Notes: generated by a model not told the origin, from the sequence alone. A stretch of DNA of 64,000 nucleotides from JAZKBN01 sp040388605 (GCA_040388605.1 JAZKBN010000018.1:62001-126000); one strand, 5' to 3'. Shown: positions 1-9,769, counted from the stretch's first letter. Numbers and translations: made by a program.

Positions 1-141
1 CACCTGTACCGAGTTAATGACCAGGCTTTCGCCCTGTTTTTCACCTGCGCCATCTTCAGAAATATAACCAAGACCACGGCTGATAGCGAAGCCCGCGAGT
101 ACCAGCCAAATAAGCGTTCGAAAATGCATTTTAGTTTTCAT
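1..141 (-). CDS. Partial membrane-anchored or secreted protein (N-terminus only)
   Basis: Forty-seven codons read in frame from an ATG at 141 down to the window edge, so only the N-terminus is visible. It begins MKTKMHFRTLIWLVLAGF, a basic start followed by a hydrophobic stretch to about residue 20, which is a signal peptide or membrane anchor. After it comes a hydrophilic stretch with an acidic turn (SEDGAGEK). It lies 61 bp downstream of the ABC exporter on the same strand and may be co-transcribed with it. The family cannot be recognised from this much sequence. Confidence 0.55.
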   Translation of the reverse strand, partial: MKTKMHFRTLIWLVLAGFAISRGLGYISEDGAGEKQGESLVINSVQV

Positions 142-202
142 AGGAATTTGGACATTGGTATAATGTAATATCCCATTCCCCGAAAACAATGCCGAAATTC
201 GT

Positions 203-2044
203 TTAAAAGGCCTGCAACCTGTTCAGCTTCCTGTAAAGCCCTTTTTCGTCGTTTAATAAAGAAATGTGAGTACCTTCTTCCACAATACTGCCGCTTTGAA
301 GCACCAAAATAGAATCAGCGCTTTGAATAGTGCTAAGCCTGTGTGCAATTACCAATGAGGTCCGGTTTTCCATCAGCTTAGCCAATGCATCCTGCACAAG
401 CATTTCAGATTCGGTATCAAGCGCCGAAGTAGCCTCATCAAGAATAAGTATGGCAGGGTTCTTTAAAACAGCCCTTGCAATGCTGAGGCGCTGCCTTTGG
501 CCGCCGCTTAGCTTTACGCCGCGGTCGCCTATAATGGTATCATAACCATGTTCCGATTTTATAATAAACTCATGCGCGTTTGCAATGGCTGCGGCACGGT
601 AAACCTCTTCCTTAGTGGCATCTGTTTTGGCGAAGGCTATGTTATTGAAAATAGTGTCGTTAAAAAGAACGCTTTCCTGTGTAACAACACCCATTTGCGC
701 CCTCACCGATTCAATATCGTAATCGCGAACATCTTTACCGTCTATGAGTACCTGCCCGGCAGTTACATCATAAAAGCGCGGAATTAAATCTGCAATGGTG
801 CTCTTGCCGCCGCCACTTGGGCCAACAAGGGCTATGGTTTTCCCTTTTGGCAGCTTAAATGAAACATTGTGCAGTACAGTAGACTTTCCGTAGGCAAAGC
901 TCACATTTTTAAGCTCTATGCAATCGCTGAAATCAGCAAGCGGAACGGCGCCGACCTTATCGGTAACCTGGTTTACCTCATCCAATATTTTAAATATGCG
1001 CTCACCGCTGGCCAGGCCCCGCTGCACCGATCCGAATGCACCGCTCAGCGCTTTTGCCGGGCGCATAACCTGCGAAAATATGACCACGTAAGTCAGGAAA
1101 GCGCCTGCATCGAGCTCAGGGTTAGGGTCAAGCACCAGCTTGCCGCCATATAGTATTATGCCTGCAATCATTAGGCTTCCTAAAAACTCCGAAGTAGGCC
1201 CGGCCGCTTCGCGGCGAATAGATGTTTTGCGAATAAGCCTTGTGTAAAAACCGTCTTCATCGAAAAACTTACGACGTATATAGCCCGTTCCGTTAAATGC
1301 TTTTATAACGCGCATACCGCCCAGGCTTTCATCCAAAATACTCATCATGCGTCCGAGAGAGTCCTGCCCTTCCCGGGCTTCGCGACGCAGGTTCTTGGTT
1401 ATAAGGCCAATTAAGCCCCCCGAAACAGGAATAATAAGCAGCGTGAACAGCGTTAGCTTGCCCGAAATATAAATAAGCACCCCGAGGTAAAAAGCTATCG
1501 TAATAGGCTCTTTCATGATTACCGATAAGGTATTCGCCACGCTCGATTCCACCTCGCGAACATCAACAGTAATACGGCTTATAATATCGCCTTTGCGCTC
1601 GTTGCTGAAATAGCCCAGGTGCATGCTGCTTATTTTCTGAAAGAGCTCACGCCGCAGGTTACTTACGGTGCCTGTTCTGAGCGTTTCAATTATAGACGAG
1701 GCTAAAAAGGTAAATATGGCCGAGCACATAACGCTCACCACCAACACCCCGCAAACAAAGGCCAAGGCCCCTGTTCTACCATTTGTAAGCACCTGGTTCG
1801 AAAGGTAATAGTTGAAAAGCGATGTGATATAATCTATCTTATGTGCCAAATCGAAATGCGGCTCAACGGCCATTTTCTGCAAGGCTGCCGTATCAAGGGT
1901 TTTAAAGAGCAGGTTCAGGGTAGGTATCAGCATCGAAAAATTGACAAGCCCGAAGCAAATAGAGGCAAGCGAAAAAAGCAGGTACGGAATAATAAACTTG
2001 TAAAATGGCTTAGCATAGCTAAGCAGTCGCAAATAGGTCTTCAT
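203..2044 (-). CDS. MsbA-like ABC exporter (fused permease and ATPase)
   Basis: A 613-residue half-transporter with the permease first and the ATPase second, the layout of lipid A flippases of the MsbA type and related multidrug exporters. Hydrophobic segments lie near residues 18-40, 90-120, 175-215 and 285-325. The nucleotide-binding domain has Walker A GPSGGGKST (about 408-416), signature LSGGQRQR (about 512) and Walker B ILILDEATSALD (about 532). A TTG seven codons upstream also opens the frame, but the ATG at 2044 gives the usual short basic N-terminus (MKTYLRLL). It would act as a homodimer in the inner membrane. Lipid A or LPS core is the likely substrate, given the LPS genes elsewhere in the window, but sequence alone does not separate this from a drug or peptide exporter. 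Confidence 0.9.
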   Translation of the reverse strand: MKTYLRLLSYAKPFYKFIIPYLLFSLASICFGLVNFSMLIPTLNLLFKTLDTAALQKMAVEPHFDLAHKIDYITSLFNYYLSNQVLTNGRTGALAFVCGVLVVSVMCSAIFTFLASSIIETLRTGTVSNLRRELFQKISSMHLGYFSNERKGDIISRITVDVREVESSVANTLSVIMKEPITIAFYLGVLIYISGKLTLFTLLIIPVSGGLIGLITKNLRREAREGQDSLGRMMSILDESLGGMRVIKAFNGTGYIRRKFFDEDGFYTRLIRKTSIRREAAGPTSEFLGSLMIAGIILYGGKLVLDPNPELDAGAFLTYVVIFSQVMRPAKALSGAFGSVQRGLASGERIFKILDEVNQVTDKVGAVPLADFSDCIELKNVSFAYGKSTVLHNVSFKLPKGKTIALVGPSGGGKSTIADLIPRFYDVTAGQVLIDGKDVRDYDIESVRAQMGVVTQESVLFNDTIFNNIAFAKTDATKEEVYRAAAIANAHEFIIKSEHGYDTIIGDRGVKLSGGQRQRLSIARAVLKNPAILILDEATSALDTESEMLVQDALAKLMENRTSLVIAHRLSTIQSADSILVLQSGSIVEEGTHISLLNDEKGLYRKLNRLQAF

Positions 2045-2395
2045 CGGGATTGGCGTTTGCGGCAAGGCTGCTTAAACGCGGCAAAGTGCACTCTTTAAAG
2101 CGCTGAAATAAACGGGGTATTTCCGGCCATAGCCGGTTAATAGCTGCATAGGTTCAGAAGCAAAGGCTTTTAAAGCCTTACTATGCAGTTGGCAATTTAT
2201 ATGCAGGCTTTTAATACCCGCATTGCATTTAATATGCAAGGTAGGTCTTACGCAGCTATTGCCCAAACTTGCCGCGGTCGGCACCCGGTTAGAGGCTTAT
2301 GAACGGCTTATTTGCTTTCCTGAAATATAAACAAGTACCACCTTTCAGAATGAACCGGCAATAAGAAATGGCACAGCCTGTATCCTGCTTATATC
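2045..2395. other. Intergenic region without a recognisable gene
   Basis: About 350 bp between two minus-strand genes. The only clear structure is a short palindrome at 2163-2179 (AAGGCTTT, one central base, AAAGCCTT). The 70-codon open frame here on the minus strand has no family resemblance and no convincing start context. It may hold the promoter of the ABC exporter, but I see no consensus box. Confidence 0.5.
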
Positions 2396-3340
2396 TCAGT
2401 CGCAGTTATATTCTGCGCTGATGGTATAGGTTGCTTTAACACCCATCACATTCTCGCTTACCGACATTCCTGTGGCAAACCTTTTATCGTTTGACTTAAC
2501 AGCTGTGTAAACTGATTTTGACCCGGCAATGGTTTTAATCTGCTGGGTGGAATTATTTCCCTGCACGTAATAGCTGATTGATTCGGTAATTAAGCCCCTG
2601 TCAACAGCGTTCGGGAAAATAAAGGTTTTAAAAGTTGGCGTGTAAAGCGCCGCCGTGGCCACTTCAAATTTGTAAGACCTGAATAGGAAGTATTGCTTTA
2701 TTTTATGGCTTATATCATCAACAAGCGCTGCGCTGTCCTGCAAAAGATTGCCGTTACCATCGTAAATATATTTATTGCTGCTTCGCAAAACTCCGCGGTT
2801 GTAGGTTACTGCCGCGCCGGGTCTACTGTGGATGTATGCTGAAAATAAGGTGCTGTCGCCGGCGGTATTTACCATGCTTTTCAGATTGCCTGCCCCGTCA
2901 TAAGCGTAGGTAGTGGTTTGCGGGTTGGGGTTGCTGCCGCTGAGCCTTACAACGGTATTAATTGCCTTGTCGCCCACATAGCTGAAGGTTTGGGTGCTTG
3001 TTAATGAGCCTGCATAAAAATATTCTATTTTAACAAGGCGTTGGTTACCGTCATAAGTATAATCATCGTAGCTGTTTACATCGCTCTGCCCTGTCCTGCT
3101 GTCGATATGAGAAATGCGCGTCGGCTTTTTAAAGCTGTTGTAAACTGCTTTGTATCCGCTGTAATAGGTATCGCGGGTTTCGCGGTAAGAGCTTACCCGG
3201 CAACCTGTGGCAGGAGCGGTAATAGGGCCGGGCTTGTCGGTGCCGCCTATGCAGCTTTGCAGCAATGCCGTTATGCCAAAGATAAATATGGGTAAAGCCG
3301 GTAAGCCCGAAAGTAATTTAAAAGAACGTACTAAGTTCAT
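2396..3340 (-). CDS. Lipoprotein with YD-repeat-like segments, function unknown
   Basis: A 314-residue protein. The ATG at 3340 (MNLVRSFKLL) is chosen over an upstream in-frame start because it gives a compact lipoprotein signal ending in the lipobox LLQSC. The mature part holds repeated phrases such as YTYDGNQRLVKIEYF, YAYDGAGNLKSM and YIYDGNGNLLQDS, spaced about 40-60 residues apart. These resemble the YD repeats of RHS-type proteins and of small Bacteroidota beta-rich lipoproteins. There is no toxin-like C-terminus, so it is not an RHS toxin. A surface or periplasmic beta-structure is likely; the function is not known. Confidence 0.75.
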   Translation of the reverse strand: MNLVRSFKLLSGLPALPIFIFGITALLQSCIGGTDKPGPITAPATGCRVSSYRETRDTYYSGYKAVYNSFKKPTRISHIDSRTGQSDVNSYDDYTYDGNQRLVKIEYFYAGSLTSTQTFSYVGDKAINTVVRLSGSNPNPQTTTYAYDGAGNLKSMVNTAGDSTLFSAYIHSRPGAAVTYNRGVLRSSNKYIYDGNGNLLQDSAALVDDISHKIKQYFLFRSYKFEVATAALYTPTFKTFIFPNAVDRGLITESISYYVQGNNSTQQIKTIAGSKSVYTAVKSNDKRFATGMSVSENVMGVKATYTISAEYNCD

Positions 3341-3618
3341 GAAGGGAAGTATGGGAATCAGCAATAAAGGTACAAAGGTCAAAGTTCATACCTTATTAAT
3401 TGTACCTGCGGAAAATTAAATCAGGGAGCAGCTTCAGATAATCGGAACCGGGCAAAAAGCAGCAGGATGCTTGCGGGGGAGTAAAATTTGTTGATTAAAC
3501 TATTCGAATCAAAACGAAATCAGATTTCCCAAAACTGAATTCAGAACCGAAAGCGGACTCCAGGGCCCGATTCGGGAATTAAGAAGCTCAAAATTAAATT
3601 AGCGGGTTCATATTGGAA

Positions 3619-5556
3619 TTACTTCAGGCTAATAATTTTAAACTCGGTCCTGCGGTTCATTTTTCGGCTTACCTCGTCTGTTTTACTGCTTATCGGGTGG
3701 GCTTTACCGTAACCTTTTACACTTAGTCTTGTTCCTGCAATTTTATTTTGAACAAGGTAAGCAGAAACCGATTTTGCACGCGCCTCACTGAGTTTTACAT
3801 TCTCAGCATCGCTGCCAACATCATCGGTATGTCCCCCGATTTCAATATGCAGGCCTGGGTTTTCTGCGAGGAAAGCAACCAGGATATCAAGCTCGGCTTT
3901 TGATTCGGGCAGCAGTGTACTTTTATTCGTTTCGAAAAAGATATTGTGCAGGCCGGCTTTGCTGCCTGCCTTAATTGGACTCAGCGGAATATTGAGGCTC
4001 ATGCTGCCCAGCTTGCCGGGCTTTGCGGCATCAAGGTTAAAGCTTCTGATGAGGTAGCCTTTTTTATTTACATACAGGCCGTAATTGCCACCTGAAGGAA
4101 CCACCATAAGGTAATTGCCGTTTAAGCTGTCGCTCATTACGCTGTAAACCTTTCTGCTGCCTGCGGCATTTATTAACTCTACTTCAGCTTCAAGTGGCTT
4201 TTTGGTAATTTCATCGGTTACAATTCCTTTTACGTAAGTGCAAACTTTGGCAGGTTTCCATTCATTGGGCACCTCGTACCTGAAAATGCGGCTTGTTGAA
4301 AGATTGTGGTTATCACGGTCTTCAATGTTAAACAAGGCATCCTTACCATCGGCGCTTACAAAAATGGAAGATTCGCTGCGATGTGTATTAACCGGGAAGC
4401 CAAGGTTAACCGGTTTGCTCCAGGTTGAATCGGGAAAGTTAAATTGGCTGAAATATAAATCCTGCCCGCCGTAACCGGGGTGACCTGAACTGCTGAAAAA
4501 AAGGGTTTGGCCATTGCCATGTATGAAAGGTCCGAATTCAGCATCAGGGGTATTTATAACAGGGCCCAAATTTTTGGGAACGCCCCATTTGCCTTCGTTC
4601 TCGCGCCGGCTTACCCAAATATCATATCTTCCGAAACCGCCGGGCCTGTCTGATACAAAATATATGGTATTGCCATCAGCAGAAAGCGAGGGTTGAGATT
4701 CAAAGGCATTGGAGTTAATGGCAACCAGGTTTTCGGGCTCTTCCCATTCCTCGCCCAATTTGCGCGATATGAAAAGGTCTACCCCGCCCTTGCCTTCATG
4801 GCCTTCGGCTGCGGCAAAAACCATAAGCCTGCCATCGGCGCTTACCGATGCTGTACCCTCGTTATAAAATGTATTGATACTGCTGCCTACGGAATGCGGC
4901 ACTTCCCAAAGCCCGTTTCGCTTGGCCGATGTGTATAGGTTTTCATCGTCTTCGGCATTGTTGCTTCCTTTACGGGCAGTAAAGAAAATCTGCTCCTTAT
5001 CGGCGGTCATGCACGGAAAGTATTGCAAGGGAAATGCATTCAAGGGGTTAGGCAATGCTTCCGGCTTAATGCGGACCGGGCGCTTCATTCCTTCTATGGC
5101 GAAATTTGAACCTTCAAGCTTAATTTTTGCCCTGGCAATAAAGTCCTTATTATGGGCTGTATCGGCTAAGAGTGTGTGTAACACTTCTGCCGAGCGTTGG
5201 TAATACCCGCTGTCCTGGTAAACAATGCCCAGCCTGAGCAATGCTGCATTCCTTTCCGGCGATTGCGGGGCCAGGTCGGCAAACTTTTTAAGGTTGAAAA
5301 TATGCTGCGCGTTTTCCCTGTGAATGCCGTTTATTTCGGCCATTTTAAGGTAAGCGTAGGCAAATTTCGGATCACTGTCTATTGCTTTTTCAAGGTATTT
5401 GCGTGCGGGAGCAAACTGCCTTTCGGCCATGAGCTCGGTAGCTGCTGTATAAAAATGCTGCGCGCGAGATTTCTCGCTTTGAACGGGCTGGGCCATTAAA
5501 GCAGGAATTCCGGCCAAAATAAGAAGCAGGAGAAATACGTGTTTAATGTAAGTCAT
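3619..5556 (-). CDS. OmpA-family protein with TPR and PD40 (WD40-like) repeats
   Basis: A 645-residue exported protein with a clear signal peptide ending at ALMAQ. Domains in order: TPR-like helices (about 30-150), a PD40 beta-propeller (about 175-390, with blades such as PSLSADGNTIYFVSDRPGG), a carboxypeptidase-regulatory-like beta domain (about 425-510) and a C-terminal OmpA peptidoglycan-binding domain (about 535-640). The OmpA part carries the classic GHTDDVGSDAENVKLSEARA and a closing NRRTEF. The same architecture is found in Bacteroidota proteins of the PorE type, which tie the type IX secretion machinery to the wall, and in many paralogues, so I do not assign a symbol. A porP/sprF-like gene lies 6 kb away rather than next door. 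Confidence 0.88.
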   Translation of the reverse strand: MTYIKHVFLLLLILAGIPALMAQPVQSEKSRAQHFYTAATELMAERQFAPARKYLEKAIDSDPKFAYAYLKMAEINGIHRENAQHIFNLKKFADLAPQSPERNAALLRLGIVYQDSGYYQRSAEVLHTLLADTAHNKDFIARAKIKLEGSNFAIEGMKRPVRIKPEALPNPLNAFPLQYFPCMTADKEQIFFTARKGSNNAEDDENLYTSAKRNGLWEVPHSVGSSINTFYNEGTASVSADGRLMVFAAAEGHEGKGGVDLFISRKLGEEWEEPENLVAINSNAFESQPSLSADGNTIYFVSDRPGGFGRYDIWVSRRENEGKWGVPKNLGPVINTPDAEFGPFIHGNGQTLFFSSSGHPGYGGQDLYFSQFNFPDSTWSKPVNLGFPVNTHRSESSIFVSADGKDALFNIEDRDNHNLSTSRIFRYEVPNEWKPAKVCTYVKGIVTDEITKKPLEAEVELINAAGSRKVYSVMSDSLNGNYLMVVPSGGNYGLYVNKKGYLIRSFNLDAAKPGKLGSMSLNIPLSPIKAGSKAGLHNIFFETNKSTLLPESKAELDILVAFLAENPGLHIEIGGHTDDVGSDAENVKLSEARAKSVSAYLVQNKIAGTRLSVKGYGKAHPISSKTDEVSRKMNRRTEFKIISLK

Positions 5557-5661
5557 TCAAATACAGAACGCTGATTTGGGTGCTAATGTTGCCTTTAATT
5601 AACACGAGGCTTTTTGCCGGGTATCGGTCCCTGCAAATATTACCGGGAAAAAGGCTTTTAG

Positions 5662-6537
5662 CTATTCAACTGTAATGGCGAATTCAGCGCTCCATTCCCG
5701 GCCCGCTTCAAGCTTAATATTGCCTTCTTTAACTGTATAATCAGGACTTGCATTACGCGTATCTGCAATGCCGTACCAGGGCTCAACGCAAACAAAGGGA
5801 GCGCCGGGCTTGGCCCAAATGCCCAGGTATGGAAAATCTTTAATTTCTATTTTAAGGCTGTAATCTCCGCGCTTATTTAACAGGCGCACATAAGCGGATT
5901 CATGACCGGCAAAAACCAATGCATCGTCTTTGAAAATTTCATCGCTGAGGGCAATTACGCGGGCATTATCAAGGTAGGGCACTGTTTCGGCCGGTAAGCG
6001 CAGGCCGGCTTCAAGGTTTTGGCGGAACAACGTTTCCGGCTTTTCGAATTCAAGATAATAATCGCTGATGCTTTCATCGGCATGCGCCGGGGCGGCAAAG
6101 CCTGGGTGCGCCCCAATGCCGAAGTAAAGGGGTTTCTCAGAATCGGGGTTTATTACAGTGTATTTTATTGCGAGCCTGTTCCCGGCGAGCTTATAACTGA
6201 TTTGCAGCCTGAAAAGGAATGGGTAAAAATTGAGGGTTGCCTCGGTTTGCTGCAGCTCAAATACAAGCTCGTCGGCACTTTCAGTCACTATTTTAAAATC
6301 CATATCACGGGCAAAGCCGTGTTGGGGCAGGTACCAGGTTTTACCGTAATACTCGTAAGCATTGTTTCTGAGCTTGCCTACAATGGGGAACAATACAGGC
6401 GCATGCCTGGCCCAAACAATGGGTTCGGCCTGCCAAATGTATTCCCGGCTATCTGTATGGCGTACAAGGCTGCAAAGCTCTGCTCCCTGCGCGTGAACGC
6501 CGACAGCCAGTAAATTGTTACTTAATATATGTGGCAT
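5662..6537 (-). CDS. Aldose 1-epimerase (galactose mutarotase) family protein
   Basis: A 291-residue protein of the aldose-epimerase superfamily (COG2017 type). The frame runs 28 codons further upstream, but the ATG at 6537 (MPHILSNNLLAVGVHAQGAE) starts the fold directly. Family hallmarks are the N-terminal GAELCSL, the segment WARHAPVLFPIVGKL, the catalytic-type histidine in LPQHGFARD, GIGAHPGFAAP near the middle and VCVEPWYGIAD near the end. It probably interconverts sugar anomers or binds a hexose phosphate in the cytoplasm; no signal peptide is seen. No sugar operon surrounds it, so the substrate is open. Confidence 0.85.
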   Translation of the reverse strand: MPHILSNNLLAVGVHAQGAELCSLVRHTDSREYIWQAEPIVWARHAPVLFPIVGKLRNNAYEYYGKTWYLPQHGFARDMDFKIVTESADELVFELQQTEATLNFYPFLFRLQISYKLAGNRLAIKYTVINPDSEKPLYFGIGAHPGFAAPAHADESISDYYLEFEKPETLFRQNLEAGLRLPAETVPYLDNARVIALSDEIFKDDALVFAGHESAYVRLLNKRGDYSLKIEIKDFPYLGIWAKPGAPFVCVEPWYGIADTRNASPDYTVKEGNIKLEAGREWSAEFAITVE

Positions 6538-6695
6538 CTGTTTGGCGGACCTGCTGTTGCAGGTGTACCGGGCTAATAATTTTCTTAAATCAGGTATTTC
6601 AAAGGAGAGTACAATGGGCAAATGCCATTCCGGATAGAGTTAAAGCTCCGTTATTTAATTACTTTAAACCGGGTATTTTGGTTATATAATTTAAA

Positions 6696-7823
6696 TCAGG
6701 CAGCCCTTGAATTAAGGCTGGCGCCTATTTTTAAGGAAAGGTCGAAGAACAGTATTCTTGCCGATGCATTGCGCTCTATATGGAAAATTGCATCGTTGAG
6801 CAGGCTGTAAAGATCATCTGCATTATGCATGCTCACGAAAGGTGAGAATTTTTCTATAAATACAGCCTCTTCTTCGGGTAACCTTACCAATTCAGGCACA
6901 CCCATGCGCCAGATTAATGCCTCCCTGATCATGGTTGATGTGTAGTGCAGCATGGTTTTCTGCCCTTCGCGGCCAAGCTTTGTAAACTCATCGCTTAGCT
7001 CCCCCAATTCTGCGAACCGGCGGCTGAAGCAGGTGCGCATCCAGCGGGTAAAGAGCGGGAAGCTGTCGGCGCCCTCATCGGCTTCAAGCCTGAGCGCCTC
7101 GCGTACATTGCCCTCTGAAAGGCGGGCTATACGGGCTGCGTTTTTTTCATCGGCTCCCCTTGCCCGCATAAGGGCTACCATTTCATTGTTGGTATAAGGG
7201 GGCAATGTAAATATTTGGGTCCGGCTGATAATGGTGGCCATCAGGCGGTTAATATCGTTGCTTACAAGCAGGAATATGGTTTTGGCGCTTGGCTCCTCCA
7301 GCATTTTCAGCAGCGCGTTAGCGGCCTGCAGGTTCATGAGCTCAGGCAGCCAAAGCAGCATTACCTTGTATTCAGATTCAAAGGCTTTCATGCTCAGGCC
7401 CCTGATTATATTGCGGCTTTCTTCTACGCTAATATTTAGCTGCTTGTTTTCGGCACCGAAAAACGCCGCCCAATCCTGTGCATTGCCATAAGGAAATTCC
7501 TTAACAAAGTTCCGGAATTGAGGCAGGAACTTCTCGCTTACAGGTTTTTCGGTAACTGTTTTATTGGTTGCGGTAGGGAAAGCCAGGTGCAAATCAGGGT
7601 GAACCAGCTTTGAAGTTTTGCTGCAGCCGGGGCAAATTCCGCAGCTGTCGGTATCTGTCCTGTCGGTACAGTTCAGATAAGCGGCTTCAGCAAGGGCCAG
7701 CTGCAGCGCAGGTGTTCCTTCGGCGCCGGCAAAAAGCATGGCATGGGCTGTTGAGCCCGTTTGCGCTGCATTAATGAGTGCTTTCTTAACTTCGGTGTAA
7801 CCGGGTACCTGCGAAAATTGCAT
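6696..7823 (-). CDS. holB: DNA polymerase III subunit delta' (clamp loader)
   Basis: A 375-residue AAA+ protein. The ATG at 7823 (MQFSQVPGYTEVKKAL) matches the family start; the 22 codons upstream are not needed. The Walker A position reads GAEGTPAL and lacks the lysine, as expected for the non-hydrolysing delta' subunit. A zinc-finger cysteine set follows (C at about 51 and the cluster CGICPGC), then LLKMLEEPSAKTIFLLVSN and the sensor-1 segment SRTQIFTLPP. It helps load the beta clamp as part of the replicase. It lies downstream of nothing obviously related and is divergent from the gene at 8015. Confidence 0.88.
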   Translation of the reverse strand: MQFSQVPGYTEVKKALINAAQTGSTAHAMLFAGAEGTPALQLALAEAAYLNCTDRTDTDSCGICPGCSKTSKLVHPDLHLAFPTATNKTVTEKPVSEKFLPQFRNFVKEFPYGNAQDWAAFFGAENKQLNISVEESRNIIRGLSMKAFESEYKVMLLWLPELMNLQAANALLKMLEEPSAKTIFLLVSNDINRLMATIISRTQIFTLPPYTNNEMVALMRARGADEKNAARIARLSEGNVREALRLEADEGADSFPLFTRWMRTCFSRRFAELGELSDEFTKLGREGQKTMLHYTSTMIREALIWRMGVPELVRLPEEEAVFIEKFSPFVSMHNADDLYSLLNDAIFHIERNASARILFFDLSLKIGASLNSRAA

Positions 7824-8014
7824 TGAATTGATTAAGCCTGTGGTTACCTTTACGGGGAAATTTGCGGTAATATATCGCATAGCCTGCAAGGCTCCGGCCG
7901 GCAGGCAAAAGTAAGGAAAAATTAGCGCGCCGGGCTGTATTACGCTGCCAAGTGCTTAATTCTTCAGCTAATTTATTACATCGGCACTAAACTGCCGGTA
8001 AAAGCCAATCTGAA

Positions 8015-8233
8015 ATGGACAATTCAAAACCGCGCCCGCCAATGCGCACAAAAAATACATTAAAAGATTATTTCGCCCTTGGTGAAGTCTTCGGCTACTT
8101 TTTCCGTAAGCCTGATCCTGCGCGTGCAACAAATTTTAACCTGCGTATGATGCACAGGAGCAACCGCATAGCCATGGTAATGGGTATGGCCGGCATCATT
8201 TATATTATTGTTAAGCTTATAATCAGGCACTGA
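8015..8233 (+). CDS. Small single-pass membrane protein of a Bacteroidota family (DUF6728-like)
   Basis: A 72-residue protein with a hydrophilic N-terminal half and one transmembrane helix near the C-terminus (IAMVMGMAGIIYIIVKLII). The segment YFFRKPDPARATNFNLRMMH before the helix resembles, from memory, the small Bacteroidota family DUF6728; this is unchecked. It ends 8 bp before the YjbR gene and is likely in one operon with it. Function unknown. Confidence 0.7.
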   Translation: MDNSKPRPPMRTKNTLKDYFALGEVFGYFFRKPDPARATNFNLRMMHRSNRIAMVMGMAGIIYIIVKLIIRH

Positions 8234-8241
8234 AATTACCC

Positions 8242-8601
8242 GTGAACGCCGAAACCTTACGCGAATACTGCCTTGCCAAACCCGGTGTGACCGAGCATAC
8301 ACCCTTCGGGCCTGATAACCTGGTTTTTAAAGTGGGAGATAAAATGTTCCTCATCATTTCCCTCGACGAACCCATACTCTCTTTTAATGCCAAATGCGAC
8401 CCGGAAAAGGCTGTGCAATTACGTGAGCAATACAGCAGCATTAAACCCGGATACCACATGAATAAGCAACACTGGAACACTGTAACTGCCGACGGCAGCC
8501 TGCGTGAAAACCTGGTTAAGGAACTGGTTGACGACAGTTATGAACTTATTAAATCAGGCCTTTCAAAAAAGAAGCAGGAAGAGATTAATAAATTAAGCTA
8601 A
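8242..8601 (+). CDS. MmcQ/YjbR-family protein
   Basis: A 119-residue protein with the YjbR fold signature: an N-terminal REYCLAKPGVTEHTPFGPD, then DKMFLIISL, a central KCDPEKAVQLREQYSSIKPGYHMNK split over two strands, and HWNTV before the last helix. The family has a double-wing fold and suspected DNA-binding ability, but no established role. The start is GTG at 8242; no in-frame ATG lies near the conserved N-terminus. It follows the small membrane protein by 8 bp, so the two are probably translated together. Confidence 0.85.
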   Translation: MNAETLREYCLAKPGVTEHTPFGPDNLVFKVGDKMFLIISLDEPILSFNAKCDPEKAVQLREQYSSIKPGYHMNKQHWNTVTADGSLRENLVKELVDDSYELIKSGLSKKKQEEINKLS

Positions 8602-8649
8602 AAACCGGCATTTTGCCGACATCCTAACGTTTAAAAACTATTTTAAATT

Positions 8650-8665
8650 GGTATATGTATATACC
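8650..8665. repeat. Short palindrome upstream of the GT9 gene
   Basis: A perfect inverted repeat with 7-base arms (GGTATAT and ATATACC) separated by 2 bases, 64 bp before the glycosyltransferase start codon. It could be an operator or chance AT-rich symmetry. Confidence 0.3.
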
Positions 8666-8728
8666 GGTTTTAATAGTGCTTCTTGCGGCACCATATTCCG
8701 AACAGGCCCCAGGCATGTTTATACAGGC

Positions 8729-9703
8729 ATGAAATTTCTTATTCTTCGTTTTTCCTCTATAGGCGATATTGTACTTACAACACCGGTTATGCGCTGCCTG
8801 CGGAAGGCAATGCCCGATGCTGAAATTCATTTTTGCACAAAGAAGGCCTTTGCCGGAATATTGGCTCCCAACCCGAATATAGATAAGCTGCACCTGCTTG
8901 ACGCCGATATGCCTGATTTAATTGCCCGCCTGAAAGCCGAGCAATTCGACATGGTGATAGACCTGCACAATAACCTGCGTACCCGCAGAATTAAATGGGC
9001 CCTGGGGGTAAAAGCCTGCAGTTACAATAAACTTAATATTCAAAAATGGCTGTATGTAAATTTCCGTATAGATACTTTACCCAAAGTGCATATTGTACAC
9101 AGGTATTTGGAAACCTTGCGTAAATTAAATGTACCTGACGATGGCCTAGGTTTAGATTTTTTTATTGAAAAAGACAGTGAAATAAATCTGTCTGAAATAC
9201 CGGAGTCGCACAGGCTCGGGTATTCAGCAGTTGTTATTGGTGCGCAGCATTTTACAAAGCGCCTGCCCCCTGAACGAATTGCAGAACTTTGCATAAGCAT
9301 ACCCGGCCCTGTGATTCTCTTAGGCGGCCCTGAAGACAAGTTGAGAGGCGAAGAAATTTTGGAAATCCTTACTTCACATGCAGGTAAAGTTTTTAATGCA
9401 TGCGGTAAGTTCAGCCTTCAGGGCTCAGCATCGTTGGTTAAGGAGGCAAACCTTGTTTTCAGCCACGATACCGGCCTGATGCATATTGCTGCTGCTTTCG
9501 GAAAAACCATATACAGCATTTGGGGCAACACTACGCCTAAATTTGGCATGTACCCTTTCCGTACACCGTATGTGGTTTGGGAAAATAATAAACTTACATG
9601 CAGGCCTTGCTCAAAGATTGGGTATGCAGCTTGCCCAAAGGGTCATTTCAAATGTATGAAGGACATAAATTTTACATTTAACCAAGAAATATTACATGAA
9701 TAA
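8729..9703 (+). CDS. Glycosyltransferase family 9 (heptosyltransferase-like)
   Basis: A 324-residue GT9 protein. The ATG at 8729 starts the family's usual MKFLILRFSSIGDIVLTTP; the frame opens earlier only with a TTG and unlike sequence. The second Rossmann half has the donor-binding block FSHDTGLMHIAAAFGK and then IWGNTTPKFGMYPF, as in ADP-heptose:LPS heptosyltransferases. It would add a heptose-like sugar to the LPS core at the cytoplasmic face of the inner membrane. C-terminal cysteines (CRPCSKIGYAACPKGHFKC) are typical of Bacteroidota members. The exact donor cannot be told from sequence. Confidence 0.88.
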   Translation: MKFLILRFSSIGDIVLTTPVMRCLRKAMPDAEIHFCTKKAFAGILAPNPNIDKLHLLDADMPDLIARLKAEQFDMVIDLHNNLRTRRIKWALGVKACSYNKLNIQKWLYVNFRIDTLPKVHIVHRYLETLRKLNVPDDGLGLDFFIEKDSEINLSEIPESHRLGYSAVVIGAQHFTKRLPPERIAELCISIPGPVILLGGPEDKLRGEEILEILTSHAGKVFNACGKFSLQGSASLVKEANLVFSHDTGLMHIAAAFGKTIYSIWGNTTPKFGMYPFRTPYVVWENNKLTCRPCSKIGYAACPKGHFKCMKDINFTFNQEILHE

Positions 9704-9769
9704 GTACAATGATCCTGCAACAATTAAGGTATTAACCTATCTTTAACCTCCGGCATCACCTTTTTTCAA

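Noticed and set aside
2163..2179. Palindrome AAGGCTTT/AAAGCCTT
   Set aside because: Short, AT-rich, not placed near a start codon; likely chance.
2072..2284. 70-codon minus-strand frame in the gap before the ABC gene
   Set aside because: No family resemblance, no start context, composition unlike coding sequence.
2396..3340. RHS-type polymorphic toxin
   Set aside because: YD-like repeats are present, but the protein is a short lipoprotein without a hypervariable toxin tip or immunity gene.
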